Shown here: positions 36,951 to 47,459 of the stretch, piece after piece
Layout: every line of letters begins with the position of its first letter
Numbering within the stretch: position 1 is the first letter of the stretch
Origin: Dreissena polymorpha
Lineage: Eukaryota; Mollusca; Bivalvia; Myida; Dreissenidae
Assembly (NCBI RefSeq): GCF_020536995.1
Contig: NC_068362.1
Span: 3,559,173 to 3,623,172 of the forward strand
DNA length: 64,000 nucleotides
Direction: 5' to 3'
Notes under the pieces: generated by a model
Database searches by the model: none
What the model was told of the DNA's origin: nothing
What the model saw: only the letters and a program-made list of their open reading frames with translations
Made by a program: the position numbers and the translations under genes

Positions 36951-37928
36951 TGATACTACCATGATACTATATTATTATTAAAGCCATTGCAATATCAAAA
37001 TAAACACTATGTTTTTAACAGTAACAACAACAAAAGCTGGTTTCAGAAACACTTCAAATTCCTGTTTGAAAATGCTATTTTCAGAAGAAAGGTATTGATT
37101 TTCAGTCCCAGACCGTTAAACTGCCCCTTAATAGGTGAGTATCCCCATACGCCTGCCAGTTTTACTTCATATAAATCGCTATGCGACCATGAGTCTATAT
37201 CAATCTTAAAGTAAACATTTTTGTTCGGTTACTCGTACAGTCATTATTTCGAAATCTGACCATTACATCTCGATATTAAGCGAGAAAACATAATATTTTA
37301 TCAAATAAATGAGAATATTTTATGACTTTTGTACAGATGATTATGCTGACTGAGATACGTATTTTTCTCGAAATCACTCTGGCTCTCAGCTACGTTAATA
37401 ACATCCTAAATTAGTATTTTTTTAACACCTTGCATCTTCAAACGAAACGGATAATTAGCTTTGTAAACATTGAAGTGTATTACTACTCCTTCACTTGTAT
37501 GTACAGAGGGGTCTCTGTCATTTAAAAAATGTCGTAAAACGAACCCGATCCCAATGCAAACGGACCCGATCCATATGTTTTTTAAATCCCAAGTTTAAAA
37601 AAACACACGAAATTTTGATAAGTGTCTTGCGATTGATATATCTCATTTTTTGTCATAAACATCTAACAAAGTATATGCATGTAATTATAATTTATATGAT
37701 TTGGTCCTGATTTGTCAAACATTTGTTGCTCACAAAATCTCAATTCGGTCCATTTTGTCGAAACAAAATTCCCAAATTTGCAATTTTTTCGATTTAAAAA
37801 TCCCAATTTGACCAGACTACTTTTCCCAAAATTGCTAGAAAATCGCTCATTCTATTGAATGGCTAGTTTTATTAATACAAAATAATAAACTTCCTTCTTA
37901 ATTGTACAGTTTAAACGACTTGAAACTA
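36951..37928. other. Non-coding DNA
   Basis: I see no gene. Short AT-rich frames have no recognisable features. Confidence 0.4.
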
Positions 37929-38230
37929 GGGCGACAATGCGATAGTGCGATAGTACGATGGCGACAATCCGATAGTACGATGGCGAAAATGCGATAGTAC
38001 GATGGCGACAATGCGACAACGTGATAGTACGATGACGACAATGCGATAGTACGATGGCGACAATGCGATAGTACGATGGCGACAATGCGATGGTCATATC
38101 GTACTGTCGCCATCGTATCATCGCATTGTCGCCATCGTACAATCGCAGTGTCGCCATCGTACTATCGCGTTGTCGCCATCGTACTTTCATATTGTCGCCA
38201 TCGTACTATCGCACTATCGCATTGTCGCCC
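37929..38230. mobile_element. Foldback element of inverted short tandem repeats
   Basis: The outer 40 bases on each side (37929-37968 and 38191-38230) are perfect inverted copies beginning GGGCGACAATGCGATAG. Between them, degenerate units of gatagtacgatggcgacaat run one way up to about 38090 and the other way after about 38100. The whole 302 bp can fold as one long hairpin. There is no coding function. Confidence 0.85.
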
Positions 38231-39054
38231 TCTGGATTTTAATGTGTAACCACGATGGCACTAACGGTATACCGTATGTTTTATATATAATTATTTAGTG
38301 TGGAATGAGGTTATCTATGAACCGACCATCATATTGCACGATCGACCGAACTGCTTGTGTAAATAAATATATACTCATTTATTCAAAAGTAGCGAACATA
38401 TGACATAAAACATGAATCTTCAGAATAGTTCGCACATTTCAAAATGTGTATAACAAGTTTAACGCTCGAAACAGCTTTAAATGCTTTGCATGAGGTACTA
38501 ATTATAAAAGATTATTGAAGTAAACGATATCAATAACAAAATGCGCGTTTACACTCCTTTTAAACATGTAATATGAAGATAGTTGTTGTATCACGTTTCA
38601 TCGGAATACTCACCATGAGCAAAACCCGTCATTCTTTGAGAAATAGTTAACCCCACTACGTTCTACATTTGGCGAACGAACGCGCTTCGTCTAATAAACA
38701 CTTGAAGTGTTCCAAAACGCTTAAAGCAGTATTTAACATTTTGAGAGAAGCTAAAGTTTATACGATCGTTGTTATACTATCGATTTACATCTGGTAATAG
38801 GATAAAAGCAATTATCAATGTATTCATAATACAATGGCCTCACAAGAACCAAACAACCCGCATAGGTATAAATTCATCCTATTAACAATGTCATTTTAAA
38901 ACCTTTTGTTTAAACAATCAATGCCATTATTGAACCGAAATATGCATATGCTCACGAAGATTATACCTAAGCATTTATCTGTTGTATTATTAACATAGTG
39001 ACTGCAAGTTGTTCATTATTCTGCTGCAGCTGTCGAATAAAAATTATTAACACT
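38231..39054. other. Upstream region of the putative receptor gene
   Basis: AT-rich with no recognisable element. It would contain the promoter if the exon at 39055 is real. No TATA box is asserted. Confidence 0.3.
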
Positions 39055-39106
39055 ATGATCGAAAAGGTGCTAGTGATTGTGTGGATTATTACATCCTTTT
39101 CAAAAG
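39055..39106 (+). CDS. Exon 1 of a putative type I membrane protein (signal peptide)
   Basis: ATG begins MIEKVLVIVWIITSFSK, a short charged start followed by a hydrophobic core, as in a secretory signal peptide. It is followed at once by a good donor (CAAAAG|GTAATG). The exon is 52 bases of coding and ends in phase 1, which fits the acceptor at 40730. The family is not recognised. There is no independent transcript evidence, and the call rests on signal peptide, donor and phase agreement. Confidence 0.5.
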
Positions 39107-40729
39107 GTAATGTGTATTATTCTCTCTCGTTACCACCTATCTGTGAGACTTAATAGGGGATGTATGTGTCGACCTATTAGTCCATACGTTAGCACAGGGG
39201 CTGACTATAGGCGTTGAGTGGCGGATTCGAACGTGTTTGGGGTCAAACAGGGTGTTTGAGTTATGTAACTTATTAACTGTGTCGATACATATAGGCTGTA
39301 TTGTGATTAAAATACATTCCAGGCTGCTTGTACAACTGTATGTTGTTCTTTGAAAGTTTTAAACAATTAGTTGATTTCAAAGCATAACAAACCGAAACTA
39401 GTCGAAAACATTTGAAATTAAACTGTATATTCTCACAATCAAAGTAAACGAATAGTAAGCTTGCGCGACACTTTTCCTATACCTTAAGTCCTTATTTTAA
39501 ACCCGATATTCAACTTTTCAGCGACCTAACCGTTTATCATGACTTTAACAGTAAATATTAGTCCAAGATGAACTTTGTTAGCCTTCGTATCACTCACTAT
39601 ATATTAATGTAACGTGCACGGCGTACACAAACACACGCAAGTTCGACATATTACGGGAAAGGTACTGTTTATGATGAATGGCTATATCATACATGCTTCT
39701 GTTGAGGCAGCTCTAATTATTCGAACAGAGACAATTGTTTCAGAAATATTGAATAACCAAAACTCAGAGCTTAGTATAAAAATCATAATATTTTACAATT
39801 ATAATTTAAAAATGGTTTGTTAGTCTTTATTTCAGAAGAGTATAATTTCCCGCATCTCGACGGAAAAATATAAATGTAATAAATTATTTATTTTAACATT
39901 TTGAAACGAAATCAAATAAATAACTCCGAAACTAATAGATGACCGTCGCAGATTGAGTGTGTTATGTGTTGTTCTTTTCTACGTGAAACAGTACACCAAA
40001 TCATCTTAGGCAATTTATGTACTGCTAATGGTTCTCATATATGATCACAAACATGAACAACACGTGTACGATAGGAATTTTCCATATGTTAATTAACAAT
40101 TTCAAAAAAGTGATAAACGGTTTCTACATGTCGCATATTCATTGTATGTTTCCATATCAATTGATTATACATGTATTTTTATGTTAAAATGAATCATCTA
40201 AATCCCCGTCATACAATGTCGCTGTTTATCCGTCAGTCGGATGGTCGGTGTGGGGGTCCGTTTTTGTACGATATCTTAATAACACACTGATCTTCTATCA
40301 TCAAATTTTCTGACTAGTAACTAGAGTGGTAGAAAAGATTTTGGGGTCAACTTTCAAGGTCCTAGGAGCGTGTAGCAAAAAAATCGTTTAAATCATGATA
40401 TCTTCAAAACACTTCGGTATAACATCATCAAAATTGGCAGGATCGTCACATGGGTAAAGAAAACTACAATCGATTTTAAGTTATATTGGTCAAAATTAGG
40501 TGACATTTAAGTGTAACATTGAAGAGTTTCGCACGATAAAGAGAGAACGCATTGTGCTACAAGTATCTAAATTGGTTGGTTTGCTGATTATTTGGGAGGA
40601 AAGGAAGGCGCTTACGACTTTTAGGAAAATGGGAAAAAAGGTCAAGGTCTCATGGGTTTGTGGAACACGTGATCGTGTTTTTATACACAATTATTCGAAG
40701 TCCAACCTTATATGAAATGGATGTTTCAG
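39107..40729. other. Putative intron 1
   Basis: It contains a degenerate mollusc-type repeat at about 40200-40500, with phrases such as tcaactttcaaggtcctagg. No further exon could be supported. Confidence 0.35.
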
Positions 40730-40869
40730 TGTCACCGATTTCGTCCCACGCATTTCAATTCCACGAATATCGCGGTCACTTGGTTTTATTGCAAGAGATC
40801 AGAAGTGCTTTTGTATTTCTTACAGCCCAGTCAACGGATTTCCAACTACAGACTTCTCCGTCACCATCG
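40730..40869 (+). CDS. Exon 2: short ectodomain of the putative membrane protein
   Basis: Acceptor gtttcag precedes 40730. In the phase set by exon 1 it reads VSPISSHAFQFHEYRGHLV and on to a Ser/Pro-rich end (QTSPSPS), 46 codons with no stop and no Cys. The end at 40869 uses a GC donor (ATCG|GCAAGT) in phase 0, matching exon 3. The other two frames are also partly open (one gives an Ig/FN3-looking FNSTNIAVTW), so the frame rests on phase agreement. No domain is recognised. Confidence 0.4.
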
Positions 40870-41117
40870 GCAAGTTATGATGTTTTATATTAAACCCGAA
40901 TAAACCTTGTGTAACGCGCGCTTGTTGAATGTAACAAAACGTTCACATAAGCTCCTTTCATTTTCTTTTAATGTTCAAATCTAGTTTCAAGCAAAGCTTT
41001 TTTATTTACATAGATTTTCAAACGTTCAATGTATATGACATAATGTATATACATTGTCTATCGTGTTGACATAATTACTGTACACATACATTTAAAATGA
41101 ACAACTTTGATTTTCAG

Positions 41118-41232
41118 ACGACGACAAGTGGTTTGGAAGGAGACCCTACCACATTCGCCATAGTGGCTGGTGTTATAGCCGGTGCAGGCGTTGTTACACT
41201 TATAGTTGTGGCTATAATTTTCCGAAATGAAG
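41118..41232 (+). CDS. Exon 3: juxtamembrane and transmembrane segment
   Basis: A clear acceptor (gattttcag) and donor (GAAG|GTAAAA) bound 115 bases, phase 0 in and phase 1 out. It reads TTSGLEGDPTTF, then a Gly/Ala/Val-rich membrane span AGVIAGAGVVTLIVVAII and the stop-transfer-like FRNE. This is typical of a single-pass type I receptor exon. It is the most convincing exon in the locus. Upstream exons supply the signal peptide and a short ectodomain. Three downstream acceptors fit its phase. Confidence 0.7.
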
Positions 41233-41986
41233 GTAAAAGCTATTAGCTATACGATCTCGATCTCACATTTACATCCATATGTGATTATTGTAAGCTTAAC
41301 AACTGCATTAACAAACGTTACTGGCGTATAACAATATAAGAAAAAATGAGGGTCATGCTTTGAATTCAGTATACGTAAAATAAATCAAAAGAAAAGAATA
41401 AGGTGTAGACGCATTTTTTCATCGTTCAATTGTTTCAACTCTTCATTGTTTGTTCAATACCAATATTTCTTTATCAGCATAGCAGACGCAGAAGCAGCAC
41501 GATTATTTTTTATCATTTTTTCATAAGAATCATTTTCATAAATCATATGTATACCTTTCAATCCGATTATTTAAGTACTAATAACATAACCACATGCATA
41601 ATGATATAACATATATTAATGTTTATTGTGAATGGTAAATGATATTTTGATATTCCGGGTACCGTGATAAGATCATTGATAAGCATGATGATTATTAATT
41701 CTTATTCGGGTATTATGATGATGATACTTTTCATGATGCTAATTACCTGTTGATCGATGCTGATGATGCGGATCTCATCTTTGGGTGGTATCTATATATC
41801 TAGCTATGTATCATATACACTAATGGTACTGATCTGTTAGTTTTTGTTTGAACAATGAATGAAATCAAAAGCTTTGGACAATCAAACATATAAAATCGAC
41901 AAAGGAGTGATTATACTTTGTTAAAAATAACTATTGAATACGTTTATTTGAAATAGTATTATTTTTGTCTCTTCGTTTATTTACAG

Positions 41987-42050
41987 TATTTACAGGCATA
42001 AACTGCACGTGCAAGGCCAACATGAAGATATCTATTATCTGCTGTTTGCA
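41987..42050 (+). CDS. Exon 4: cytoplasmic tail continuation (Cys-rich)
   Basis: The acceptor is a duplicated ttacag|tatttacag, so splicing could occur after 41986 or 41995 and add or drop three residues (VFTG versus G). It reads on to INCTCKANMKISIICC and ends at a strong donor (GCA|GTAAGT) in phase 2. Cys pairs next to the membrane could be lipidated, but that is inference. Phase 2 fits the acceptor at 54943. Confidence 0.5.
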
Positions 42051-43775
42051 GTAAGTGAACAGTTTTTCTCCGGAAAAACTTATAAACGTTTCATTCTTTA
42101 ACATTTGTAATCGTATATGTTTTCTATATACTTAACTAGCAAACTAACATCTAAAGGTTTCTCTTATTTCATGATTGTCATATATTGTTTAAAATCTTGT
42201 TAACATGTGCACGATACGTTCTTTTATAAAGAATATCGGCTAGGATCGTGTCACTGACTTTATTAAAAATATTACATTTGTATTCCAAAGCAAAAAACAA
42301 TTATGGCAAAATATTGTATCATTGAAAATATTCTTTATATTACAAATTTATACATTTAAACAAACTAACATGTTTTGAAATAAATCTTTTTGCGTTTGGC
42401 TTTGTATTCATGTGCGGTACTTGTGAAGTTCATAGTGGCTGCAAATTATTAAAAAGTTTACACGGAATACACATCATAAGGAACCGAACGCAGGTTTATT
42501 ATTGGGCATGTGATTACATATTTTGGTTCAATACATTATTTTGTTCAAATCATGTACATAGGGTAAACATTTGTTCGGTACTTGTTTATGAAATTTATTT
42601 GATAATGTATAATATATGAAACGGAATGACCCAGAAGTCTAATGTGTACAATGTAACATAGTCTGATAAAAAGCGTTTAAAATTATGTTTAATGTTTTAG
42701 AAATCACAAAGCAAAGCAATTTGCATATTGGGATTTTCTACACAAGTCATGCAACATGGCCTGGTTTTTATTCCTTAAGTGTTGATATTCCTCTTATGTA
42801 TATAATGCATATAATACAATTTAAACTGTCGTTTTGGGCACGAAACACGAATTTGTCCCGCCAGAGTCTTTCAACGAACGGCTAGTGTATATCTTTCGCA
42901 CGGTTACCATGTGTATGGTTTCATAATGGTAAAGTGCGTTGCATAAATTAATGTAAAAAAAGATACGACGACAATGATAATAGAGGAACAATGTAGAACA
43001 GTTGATATATGTTAGGCTCGCTGTTTGGTTGGCGTTTCTATGCATACGCGCGTTTGTCATTAAAATCACTATTTATTAAAAGTATTGCGATACGTAATTG
43101 TGACGCGGCCAGCAAAAAAATGACTCCTAAAGCGGTTACTACGTTATTTAGAAAAAACAACAACAACATGATTTGTTTTCAATTATGTTATTGTTCATGT
43201 CAATATGCACGAGATCAATATTCATCAATTTGAAATGAGCAGTATATGGCGCTTTTCGCCGTTTTGTGTTAAATAAAAGAAACGATTCTGACGCGGAAAT
43301 ATCTTCGTTTTCTCCATTATTTGCAACAAGATACGCTTATCAATGGATGATGTATCTTAATTGGGAAAGGAGGTATGTATGGGCTTTTATTTGTTGTCAT
43401 TGTTTTTACATTGAAAATGGCATTGGTATTTTGGCATTTTCATCCGAATGTAATCTGATATGTTCAACTTGGTTGGTATTATCTGTTACAAATAGAATAC
43501 ACATGTAGATATATTGCATGAATTGTAAAATCACTAGTGTGATTGAATTATCGCAAACATGTACAATCATAAATACCATTCTTTATTTTTTTAAGCCGAG
43601 ATGAATCATCTAGAGAAGAATTCATTGAAGTAGACACTTTATTTTCATTACAATATTTGTGTTTACTATATCTGTATTAGTGAAAGTGGAACCGACAATG
43701 ACTTAATGACGAAGAGATTATATTAAACGAAGTCGGTATACTGATTACTCAATGGCTCTCTATATAATGTTTCAG
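42051..43775. other. Putative intron
   Basis: AT-rich, with no supported exon or repeat. Confidence 0.35.
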
Positions 43776-43831
43776 TTGAAAATGGACTAGCAGATGCAGA
43801 TTACGAAAAGCAAATACAGCTGTTGATATAA
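43776..43831 (+). CDS. Alternative terminal exon: VENGLADADYEK tail
   Basis: Acceptor aatgtttcag precedes 43776. Joined to exon 3 in phase 1 it reads VENGLADADYEKQIQLLI then TAA. Joined to exon 4 (phase 2) it stops almost at once, so it would be used when exon 4 is skipped. It is a short acidic tail with a possible Leu/Ile-rich sorting end. Confidence 0.45.
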
Positions 43832-43940
43832 AATTATAATCACGTAAATGCTCAAAAATGCACAACAAGGCAAGCGGTGAAGTGGTTTCAACGCAACATA
43901 AAGTTGACATAAATCTAGCAAGTAAGAGGTTTGTTATTTA

Positions 43941-44815
43941 TACGGAATCCGGATAGTGCCATCTATTATCTCGCCCTTCTTTCATCAAGGGCGACATCCG
44001 ACACACAAAGGGATACACGGTATTTTGCGCGACACACAAATCGATACACGAAGCGACAAACGATATTTTGCGGGATACACGAAGCGACGCGCGATATTTG
44101 TACTGTTCAAATATCGCTGTAATAATATCGCCTGTCGACTCTCGCGTTTCCAAAAAATTAGGGGAGACGAAAAGGGGATATTTTTTAAATAATCTTTTAT
44201 AAGTGTGTCGATGGCAACCATATTGAAAATAAATGGTAAAAAATTATTGTAACACCGTTTAAAAAACGCGAGAGTCGACAGGCGTTATTATTACAGCGAT
44301 ATTTGAACAGTACAAATATCGCGTGTCGCTTCGTGTATCGCGCAAACTATCGATTCGTGTGTCGTGTGTCGCGGTCTAAATTAGACCGCGATACCCGCGA
44401 TTTGGATAATTTGGGCGATATTTGAATAAAAACATATCATGAATCGCTTAGATTGTCGCGCAAAATATCGTCTGTCGCTTCGTGTTTCGTATGTCACCCT
44501 TTGAACGCGAGACACGATAAATTGCGCGATACTCAAAGCGACACACGATATTTTGAGCGATACACGATGCGACACACGATATTTCGCGCGATACACGAAG
44601 CGACACGCGATATTCACCACGATATATCGCCTTTTGGGCTACCTACACAAGGGCAATATTTCGTGGTATATTCTCGCGCGTCGCTTCGTGTTCCGCGCAA
44701 AATTTCATGTGTCGCTTCGTATGTCGCGCAAAATATCGGGTATAGCTTCGTGTGCCGTGTGTCGCCCTTGATGAAAGAAGGGCGAGATTATAGATGGCAC
44801 TATCCGGATTCCGTA
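43941..44815. mobile_element. Foldback/MITE with TA target and internal inverted repeats
   Basis: The outer arms TACGGAATCCGGATAGTGCC and its complement lie at 43941 and 44815, with TA on both outer sides. They continue inward through ctcgcccttctttcatcaag. Internal sequence is built from short degenerate units (acacgaagcgacacacgata) in both orientations. There is a second inverted pair around the centre (about 44098-44155 and 44260-44320). Non-coding. Confidence 0.8.
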
Positions 44816-44817
44816 TA

Positions 44818-47144
44818 TTTAGACAGTGTTATTTTCTTTAGAAGAAATGAAACTTTTACCAATACAAAACCGGGAAACTGTAAACACAAAGGGATGCGCA
44901 ACTTACAAGAACCGAAGAACTATTATAACACGCGCGCCTTCCCGCGAAAGCGCAATTTGTTACCAGGCGCTATGTTTCCAATATGACAAGCGATGTCTAA
45001 ATATTCTTTATAGACAGAGTTAGTCACCATATGTATTCCTAAACACAAAGGTTTGACATTTCGACTTCATATTGAAGATTTTGTTTTAAAATGACGGTCT
45101 TAATAACATAGATCTCGTCAGGTGTTGTATGTTCGTTTATTTGTTCCAACAAAATTCCAATAGAACAGTCCAATAATCTTTGATTAAGCACATTATATAA
45201 AAATAAGATAGTGTCCATCTTACTATTATCCAGAATGTGGTGAGGACATATTTTTCTATAAAGAGCATTATTATGTTGATTCACATTTTTATACCAAAAG
45301 GGCCATAGATTGCATCAATTTTATTTTGGGTAAAACTAATTGAATCCCTGTAAGTGGTAGTCCATTTTTGTAAATAAATAGCTCTAGCTTAAACATATTG
45401 GCATTAAATAGTTGGTTGACAATATTCTCTGTGTAGTTTCAATCATGTGTAATATACAAAACACACTTGATTGTAAAGCCAGAGAGAAAATTTCTGTACT
45501 TTTGTAATGAACCACCTGAAATTCGGTTAAAATCTTCCACAGCTATGCTTAGGCTTAGTCATTACAACATATATTTAACATGTTTGCATTCTTACAAATA
45601 TAATAGTGTAATGTATTGTCTAGTGCAGATTTATTTTACATTTATCTAAAACACTAGCGTTTTTGTAAGGTCAAAGGAAAAGGAAAGTTTATGCTTGTTG
45701 TATGAATAACATTGTATCTAGTTTACAAATGCTACTATTCTTTAGATAAGACTATGTCATTACAAGATCTCATTTAGACATTGTGGTATTTCAATAAATT
45801 TGTAACAGTTGGATACAAATTATATCGCGTTATTATGTGAAAAACAAGAGCTTGTGTAAGGTCATAAACAAAAGAGGATGTCATTTTAGCACCTAAATTC
45901 CGGTATACAAACGCCACGACTCGTTTCAAAAGACTCAGTCGTCACAAGACTAACCTAATTTATATGTATACTTCTTAAAATGTTGATGAGTTTTTTTGAA
46001 CCCATCTTATTTAAAGCCACACACCTTATTTGGCATAGTAAATTTAAGTATAAATAAGAAAAATAAATTATCTATGCCAATTAGAATATATCTGGTGGTT
46101 AAAAGGTAGAAATCCGTCTTTTTGCGCTTAAAATCTTAAAAGTAGTCGCGTTTGTCGAAATGGACGTATACGTCTAGAAATCCTACTTTTGGTTTTACAA
46201 GCGGTACCGTTTGAAAAATAATATATAACTTGTTAACTAGGCTATATATTTAATGTTATCTTTGCCAATAAGAATATATCTGGTGGTTACAAGGTAGAAA
46301 TCCGTCTTTTTTTCGCTTTAAAACTTAAAGATAATCGTGTTTGTCGAAATTGACGTATAGAAATCCTACACAGTAACTTTCGGTTTTAAAATAAAAAAAA
46401 AAAATTTGCTAACTAGGCTATATATTAAATGACAATTTTGCACACTTTCAAATTGCATCTATATGCAATGATTACATGTAACATCTATTTCATTTCAATG
46501 TGTGCGGCTTTATCGTTTTTTACTTCAAAATGTCCTGTAAAGTCACTGAAGGAAAATGCGTTTATGTTATTAAATCATCAAACATTCCGTTTATAGATTC
46601 CGTGGTTCTTTTCGTAAGGCTCGGTCATTGCAATAAGTACTTGATACATCTTAGTGTTTTTCGGAATTTTACCGTTTGATACATTGTGAAATGCACATAT
46701 TTTAAACATAAGTGGACACATATGAGATCTTGGCATGTCACAATTTTACAAATGTAATATGTTTTATTTTTTTACCAACTTTAATAATTTGTTGGTAAGG
46801 TCAATGAACAATTTAGTTACTGTTGTGCCGGCTCTCAACATGAAACTGGGTCATTACCATCTCTACTTAATACAGTTTTGACATTATACAAATGTAACAT
46901 TAAGATTATTTGTGTGTTTCACATTTTACGCTCTAGTGTAATTAGGCTTTTATTGGTGCAAACAGCAACGAAAAGCTATCTGAAGGGAAAGGAAAGCTTA
47001 CGTGTGCTGTATAATCAGTACTGACACTGAATAATGCCTCTACAGTCAAATAAACATAATATCAATAGTTTTCAATTTTGAATTAAATAGTATAGTTATA
47101 TTCATTAACTTTCGATTAATAATTTTTGTGTTATGTACTTTCAG
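44818..47144. other. Intronic/intergenic DNA with a 190-bp tandem duplication
   Basis: A segment beginning tgccaattagaatatatctg at about 46076 recurs at about 46264 (tgccaataagaatatatctg), each running about 160 bases through ggtagaaatccgtctttt. The rest is unremarkable. Confidence 0.5.
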
Positions 47145-47197
47145 AATTCCACGAAACAGATGACAACCAATGTCGTAAAACGAAAGGTCTGCCATGA
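47145..47197 (+). CDS. Alternative terminal exon: EFHETDDNQCRK tail
   Basis: Acceptor tactttcag precedes 47145. Joined to exon 3 in phase 1 it reads EFHETDDNQCRKTKGLP then TGA. AATAAA motifs at 47428-47433 and 47453-47458 would suit a short 3' UTR. Like 43776-43831 it gives a short charged tail. Confidence 0.45.
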
Positions 47198-47427
47198 TGC
47201 AAACGACCCCCGATGTCTTGAACAAAGCCAGGTAGCCTACAACTGATTCCTCTTGTAAACCAGAGTATGAATGATCTTCAGACAGACATTGGTGATTGAA
47301 GGTGTGCTAGCGCGGCCTTTTCTTATTGAACAAGCAATTGTGATATAAATATTACATAGCATTCAAATACATTGCCTACTGAAAAACCTTTTGACTATGG
47401 ACTCTTTTCTTTACCGGTAGTTGTTAA

Positions 47428-47458
47428 AATAAACAATAATTATGCTAGTTATAATAAA
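47428..47458 (+). terminator. Candidate polyadenylation signals
   Basis: Two AATAAA hexamers (47428 and 47453) lie about 230-260 bases past the stop codon at 47197. They could serve the alternative terminal exon. Confidence 0.35.
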
Positions 47459-47459
47459 C

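Noticed and set aside
37852-38190. Frames with SPSYYRIVAIVLSHC repeats
   Set aside because: Translation of the inverted short tandem repeats in the foldback element.
43931-44986. Overlapping Arg/Ser/Tyr-rich frames on both strands
   Set aside because: They follow the acacgaagcgac units of the foldback element. No splice or family support.
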